Of a stretch of 64,000 nt of DNA, positions 59,915 through 64,000 are shown one piece after another. The stretch is taken from contig NZ_OBMI01000001.1 of assembly GCF_900199185.1 (NCBI RefSeq), forward strand, positions 1,302,001 to 1,366,000, written 5' to 3'. The DNA comes from Sphingomonas guangdongensis (GTDB taxonomy: Bacteria > Pseudomonadota > Alphaproteobacteria > Sphingomonadales > Sphingomonadaceae). Position numbers and translations under genes: made by a program. The first letter of the stretch is position 1; each line of letters starts with the position of its first letter. The notes below the pieces were generated by a model. The model was not told the DNA's origin and made no database searches. It was given only the letters and a program-made list of their open reading frames with translations.

Positions 59915-60828
59915 GGCGACGGGCCGCGCGGCTCGCACGCGTCGCCGGCGTACTGCCGCTGGTCCCGCTGCTCGGCGGTTGCGCGGCGATCCCAGCAGGA
60001 GAGCAGGAGCGGTCGCCGACCGCGGTCGCCGCGGCCCCTCTGCCCCAGCCGTCGAACGCCGACCAGCCCGCCGCGGTGGTGCTGGACGGGCCGGCGGTTC
60101 AAGGCGGCGTAGTGCTCGGCACGGCGCCTGCGGGCACCCGCGCGCTGACGCTGAACGGCGTGGCCGTGCGGGTGGCTGGCGATGGTCGCTTCCTGCTCGG
60201 CTTCGATCGTGACGCGGGCGCGTCCGCCGCGCTCGTGGCGACGCTCGCCGACGGGCGAACGGTAACGCGGACGCTCACCGTCGCCTCGCGTGGGTGGCGG
60301 ATCGAGCGGCTCGACAGCCTGCCCCGGATTAGCCAGCCGTCCGCCGAGTTCGCGCGCCGCCGTCCGGCCGAACTCGCGCAGATCGCCGCCGCCCGGCGGA
60401 TCGATGGCGACGCTGACGGCTGGCGGCAGCGCTTCGTCTGGCCGGCGACCGGCCACATCTCCGGCCTGTTCGGGGCGCAGCGCATCTACCGCGGCGAGCC
60501 TGGCAGCTACCACTCGGGCGTCGACGTCGCCGTGCCGACCGGCACCCCGGTGGTCGCGCCAGCGGACGGCGTCGTCATCCTCGCCGCGGACACGCCCTTC
60601 ACGCTGGAGGGCAATCTGCTGATGATCGACCACGGTTACGGACTGAACAGCGCGTTCCTGCACCTGTCGCGCATCGATGTGGCGGTCGGCCAGCGGGTCC
60701 GCCAGGGCCAGTCGATCGGCGCGGTCGGCGCAACCGGCCGGGCCACCGGACCGCACCTCCACTGGGGCATGAAGTGGAACGAGGCGCGGATCGATCCGCT
60801 GCTGGTCGCCGGTGAGATGAGCCGCTGA
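59911..60828 (+). CDS. M23 family metallopeptidase lipoprotein
   Basis: 305 residues: signal peptide with LLGGC lipobox (Cys about 24), a ~150-residue Ala/Pro-rich and beta-rich N-terminal part, and a LytM/M23 domain (about 180-300). Zinc ligands: His-x3-Asp in SYHSGVDVAV and the HLHW motif in GPHLHWGMKWN; the middle His is in NSAFLHLSRID. All expected ligands are present, so it should be an active D-Ala-meso-Dap or cell-wall endopeptidase. Coupled to the DUF2093 gene by an ATGA overlap. It may act in envelope remodelling. Confidence 0.92.
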   Translation: MRRRAARLARVAGVLPLVPLLGGCAAIPAGEQERSPTAVAAAPLPQPSNADQPAAVVLDGPAVQGGVVLGTAPAGTRALTLNGVAVRVAGDGRFLLGFDRDAGASAALVATLADGRTVTRTLTVASRGWRIERLDSLPRISQPSAEFARRRPAELAQIAAARRIDGDADGWRQRFVWPATGHISGLFGAQRIYRGEPGSYHSGVDVAVPTGTPVVAPADGVVILAADTPFTLEGNLLMIDHGYGLNSAFLHLSRIDVAVGQRVRQGQSIGAVGATGRATGPHLHWGMKWNEARIDPLLVAGEMSR

Positions 60829-61071
60829 GTTCGACTGCGGGCTTGCTCGGGATCAATTGCAAGCTATCGAAGCTGTGACATTCCTGTGGCATTTCAGCTA
60901 CAGTTCGAAAAAACCAGCAATCTCCCTGAAACGATAGCTTTACAGCGTTTTCGCTCGGTTCCATCCCGCTCTTATGACGCCCGCGCGTACAATTGTTGCG
61001 CGTCGGGCGCGCGCACTGGCCGCCAACGCCGCGCCTCAGGGAGGCGGTAGGCCGCAGAAAAGGGACCATTC
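60829..61071. promoter_or_regulatory. Upstream region of the TonB-dependent receptor
   Basis: 243 bp, unusually AT-rich at about 60885-60960, with a run of A at 60908-60913, so it probably contains the receptor promoter. A bulged 9-bp hairpin (GCCCG-CGCG with CGCG-T-CGGGC, 60979-61008) sits in the leader, and AAAAGGGACC precedes the GTG start. No gene. Confidence 0.5.
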
Positions 61072-64000
61072 GTGATCAGCAACTTCAACAACATGCGCTC
61101 CGGCCTGCGCGCAAGCGCGGCCCTGCAGGCACTGGCGCTGCTCGGCGCTGGCCTGACGGCAGGCGGTCTTGCGGCAGCGCCGGCCGCGGCACAGGATTTC
61201 ACGACCGGCGCGCTCGTCGGGTCGGTCACGGACGCGTCTGGTGCGCGCGTGACCGAAGGCACTGTTACCGTTCGCTCCAATGCGCAGGGCTTCACCCGCA
61301 CGGTCAGCATCAACAGCGACGGCTCGTTCCGCGTGCAGACGCTGCCGACGGGCCAGTACACGGTGACGGTAACCGCCGGCGGTAATCCCCCGCTGACCGA
61401 TCAGGTGTCGATCAATCCGGGCGCGAACAACACCTACACCTTCACCGTGGGCGGGTCCGTGGGCACCGCCACCACGGAAACGGGCGACGATATCGTCGTC
61501 ACTGGATCAGTCCAGCGCGGCAACGACTTCGGTAGCAACACCGGTGGCCTCAACATCGGTGACGTAAGTCAGTTGCTCAACAACACGCCGATCGCACGTA
61601 ATCAGACAGCGCTGATCGCCCTGTCGCCGGGCGTCAGTCTTGGCGATACCGCGTTTGGCAACCTGCCCTCAATCGGAGGAGCGACGGTCGCCGAGAATGC
61701 TTATTATGTAAACGGCCTGAACGTCACTAACTTCCGGAACTTCGTCGGTGCGAACAACCCGCCGATTGAGTTTTATCGCTCTATCGACGTTAAATCGTTC
61801 GGTCTGTCGGCCGAATTTGGCCGGGCGCTCGGCGGCTTCACTACGGTAGTCACCAAATCCGGCTCAAATGATTGGGAGGCGGGCGCGGTCATCGCCTACT
61901 CTCCCGATGCGCTACGCGACGACTCGCCCAACACCTATGCCGCCTTCAATCAGAATGATTACTCCGAGGACGTTGAGGCTAACTTTTACCTAAGCGGTCC
62001 TATCATCAAGGATCGGCTGTTTTTCTATGCTCTGTACAATCCTAATTACACGCGAACGCAGGACAGCAGCATAACTGGGGGTAACCGGCTGACGACCGTC
62101 AACAGTTCTCCGTTTTTCGGTGGAAAGCTTGACTTCATCATCGCTGATGGGCACCGCCTGGAAGGAACATATTTCCGCAACAAGCAGACGTTCCGCACCA
62201 ACTACGACGCGTTCAACGGGACCACGCAAGCGATCGGCGCGCCCCAGGGAACGTTGATTGAGAAGCAGGGCGGTGACAATTTTGTTGTCACCTACACGGG
62301 CCAGTTTACCGATTGGCTGAGCCTGTCAGGTGCTTATGGCGAAAATCATGACGAGCGCGTTCAGCAACCCGCGCCGATCCGAGCGTTTGCTCAAAGCTTT
62401 CTTACCGGAACTACCACGACGGCGAGCGGGTTTAACTCGGCGAACAACCGTGACGACGACACCCGCAAGTTTTACCGGGCGGACGCAGACGTGTACGTCA
62501 ACCTGCTCGGGTCGCACCATTTCCGCGCTGGATACGAGCGTGAGGAACTCACCTCTGTCACCGACACGCGGTACGCGGGTGACTACCGCTACGAGATCGG
62601 TGTCGTAGCCGCGACAACCACCGCCCCACGGTTTCCCTTTATCGATCGGTATTTCTACGAAAACATCGGGACCTTCAAAAGCCTGAACGAGAGCTTCTAC
62701 ATTCAGGACAGCTGGTCGCTCCTTGATGATCGCTTGACGCTGCAACTTGGCATTCGCAATGACAAGTTCAGCAACGATGCGCTGGATGGCACCACCTACT
62801 TCAAGTCAGGTGATCAGTGGGGACCGCGTCTCGGCGCTTCGTTCGACGTCTTCGGCGACAAGCGGACCAGCATCAGGGGGACGTGGAGCCGCTACTTCCT
62901 GCCGGTGGCGACGAACACCAACATCCGCCTTGGCGGTGCCGAACTTTATTACCGGCAGCGCTTCGCCTTTCCGGCCGGTGCGAGTCCAGACGTCCGGGAT
63001 GCCAACGGTTTGCCCGCGGGTCTCACGATCGGCGCGGACGGCAACATCACTAGTCTCGGCGCTCTCACCGGATCGCGTGTTTGTCCGGCGGGAGGTCCGA
63101 ACGCCGGCCAGGCCTGCTTCTCGATTACCTCCGACGGCGTGCAGGGACCGACCGACACTCTGGTGTCGTCGTCGCTTGCGCCAAGTTACACGGACGAGTG
63201 GTCGGTGGGTGTTCAGCACCGCATCGGCGACTGGGACTTCTCGTTAACCTACCTCAACCGTCGCCTCGGTCGCACTTTGGATGACGTGGCCATCGACGCG
63301 GCAGTACTGAAGTATTGCGCTGCCAATGGCATCGCAGGCTGCGATGACGTTTGGAGCGGCTTCCACCAGTATGTGCTCGCCAATCCGGGCGACGACATCA
63401 CAGTACGACTCGACGGAGACTGCGCGGTAAGCGCACGTCAGTGCGAAGTGGCAACGCTGACGGCGAACGATCTCGGCTTTCCCGCGGCGAGCCGCAACTA
63501 TGACTCCGTACAATTTCAGTTCAACAAGCCGTTCCGTGATGGATGGCAGGTAGGCGGCTCTTATGTGTGGACCCGTTTGCGCGGCAACTACGAAGGTGCG
63601 GTCAAGTCGGATATTGGCCAAGACGATGCGGGTCTGACGCAGGACTTCGACCAGCCGGGTCTACTCGACAACTCTTACGGCCCGCTGGCAAACGGTCGCG
63701 AGCACGCGTTCAAGTTGTTCGGGGCGGTCAAGCTGTTTGAGGGCGTGCGATTCGGTGCGAACCTGTTCTTCGAGTCGCCCCGTAAGTTCTCCTGCTACGG
63801 TTATCACCCGACCGATGCATTCGCCGCGATCTACGGTGAGGCGAGCTACTACTGCCGTCAGCCGCAGTTCTCCAGCAACGGCGGAGTAACCACCAATCTG
63901 CCGCTTTTCGGCGATCCGGACTATTTCGGCCTCAACGGACAGGTGCGCTATCCCGTTCAGCGCGGTAGCGCGTTCCAGAGCAACTGGCGTAAGCAGATTG
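61072..64000 (+). CDS. TonB-dependent receptor, 3'-truncated by window
   Basis: 976 residues are visible from the GTG at 61072 (VISNFNNMRSG) and the frame is still open at 64000. Signal peptide ends PAAAQDF; then a carboxypeptidase-regulatory-like beta domain (TGALVGSVTDASGARVTEGTVTVRSNAQGFTRTV), the TonB-box-like DDIVVTGS, a plug domain (ALIALSPGVSLGDTAFGNLPSIGG, YYVNGLNVTNFRNF) and a barrel with typical aromatic-rich strands. This Oar-like architecture is common in sphingomonads and Myxococcus. The substrate is unknown. Codon use is less GC-rich than in neighbouring housekeeping genes, mostly in barrel loops. Confidence 0.92.
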   Translation, partial: MISNFNNMRSGLRASAALQALALLGAGLTAGGLAAAPAAAQDFTTGALVGSVTDASGARVTEGTVTVRSNAQGFTRTVSINSDGSFRVQTLPTGQYTVTVTAGGNPPLTDQVSINPGANNTYTFTVGGSVGTATTETGDDIVVTGSVQRGNDFGSNTGGLNIGDVSQLLNNTPIARNQTALIALSPGVSLGDTAFGNLPSIGGATVAENAYYVNGLNVTNFRNFVGANNPPIEFYRSIDVKSFGLSAEFGRALGGFTTVVTKSGSNDWEAGAVIAYSPDALRDDSPNTYAAFNQNDYSEDVEANFYLSGPIIKDRLFFYALYNPNYTRTQDSSITGGNRLTTVNSSPFFGGKLDFIIADGHRLEGTYFRNKQTFRTNYDAFNGTTQAIGAPQGTLIEKQGGDNFVVTYTGQFTDWLSLSGAYGENHDERVQQPAPIRAFAQSFLTGTTTTASGFNSANNRDDDTRKFYRADADVYVNLLGSHHFRAGYEREELTSVTDTRYAGDYRYEIGVVAATTTAPRFPFIDRYFYENIGTFKSLNESFYIQDSWSLLDDRLTLQLGIRNDKFSNDALDGTTYFKSGDQWGPRLGASFDVFGDKRTSIRGTWSRYFLPVATNTNIRLGGAELYYRQRFAFPAGASPDVRDANGLPAGLTIGADGNITSLGALTGSRVCPAGGPNAGQACFSITSDGVQGPTDTLVSSSLAPSYTDEWSVGVQHRIGDWDFSLTYLNRRLGRTLDDVAIDAAVLKYCAANGIAGCDDVWSGFHQYVLANPGDDITVRLDGDCAVSARQCEVATLTANDLGFPAASRNYDSVQFQFNKPFRDGWQVGGSYVWTRLRGNYEGAVKSDIGQDDAGLTQDFDQPGLLDNSYGPLANGREHAFKLFGAVKLFEGVRFGANLFFESPRKFSCYGYHPTDAFAAIYGEASYYCRQPQFSSNGGVTTNLPLFGDPDYFGLNGQVRYPVQRGSAFQSNWRKQI

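Noticed and set aside
60599..61069. 156-codon minus-strand frame over the receptor promoter
   Set aside because: Covers the M23 3' end and an AT-rich promoter region; product is low-complexity with no motif.
1..64000. CRISPR array, prophage, integrase or transposon
   Set aside because: No regularly spaced direct repeats, no integrase, transposase or phage structural gene was found on either strand.
1..64000. tRNA or rRNA genes
   Set aside because: No spacer shows a cloverleaf-like T-loop (GTTCRA) with paired arms or an rRNA core sequence that I could recognise; a covariance scan would be decisive.

Overview
The window is 64 kb of very GC-rich, gene-dense chromosome from an alphaproteobacterium, most likely a sphingomonad (Sphingomonas or a close relative). 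This is inferred from gene content and order: the mutY / dciA / DsbA-like / smc cluster, mutS next to a malic enzyme fused to a phosphotransacetylase domain, a RegB/RegA redox system, lgt-midA-pgeF, a DUF2093 protein after xseA, a TonB-dependent receptor with a DDIVVTG plug-entry motif, and REP-like palindromes at many 3' ends. I see no phage, integrase, transposase, CRISPR array, rRNA or tRNA. It reads as core chromosome rather than an island.

Layout. 0-3 kb: split glycine decarboxylase (gcvPA, cut by the window edge, and gcvPB). 3-4.5 kb: TMEM175-like channel and EamA exporter, convergent. 4.7-11.4 kb (minus): cyoABCD quinol oxidase, SURF1, RegB kinase and RegA regulator, in an almost unbroken chain of 4-nt gene overlaps, so the oxidase, its assembly factor and its probable redox regulator look co-translated. 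11.5-18.2 kb: MFS transporter, membrane cytochrome c, prephenate dehydratase, NudC, a class-C-type serine hydrolase and MutY. 18.2-23.8 kb (plus): DciA-type protein, two periplasmic DsbA-fold proteins and SMC. 23.8-24.1 kb: a compact non-genic transcript candidate with a perfect complement to the 16S rRNA 3' end and a strong terminator. 24.3-32.9 kb: mutS, an NTF2-like secreted protein, malic enzyme, alpha/beta hydrolase, LuxR-type regulator and outer-membrane barrel.

33-46.6 kb: SDR, a broken VOC gene, acyl-CoA dehydrogenase, aldo/keto reductase with two small lipoproteins, an ArsR-methyltransferase regulator (SahR-like) with metF and a perfect palindromic operator, a Crp/Fnr regulator, murA, a GAF protein, a cystathionine gamma-synthase-family enzyme, and lgt-midA-GNAT-pgeF. 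46.7-64 kb: orphan molybdenum-hydroxylase large subunit coupled to hemH, acetoacetyl-CoA reductase, a heavily palindromic spacer, glycine-zipper and phytase-like proteins, rpmB, tadA, OmpA lipoprotein, CBS/CorC protein, an HhH membrane protein, purD and xseA with overlapping start codons, DUF2093, an M23 lipoprotein, and the start of a TonB-dependent receptor that runs off the end.

Most genes are ordinary housekeeping. The least explained signals are non-coding: the 23.9-24.1 kb RNA-like element, a dispersed family of about 60-130 bp repeats with CCGTTCGT-type inverted ends, REP pairs (one supplies the C-terminus of NudC), and the nested inverted repeats at 50.6-50.9 kb. I did not find a convincing new defence or metabolic system.
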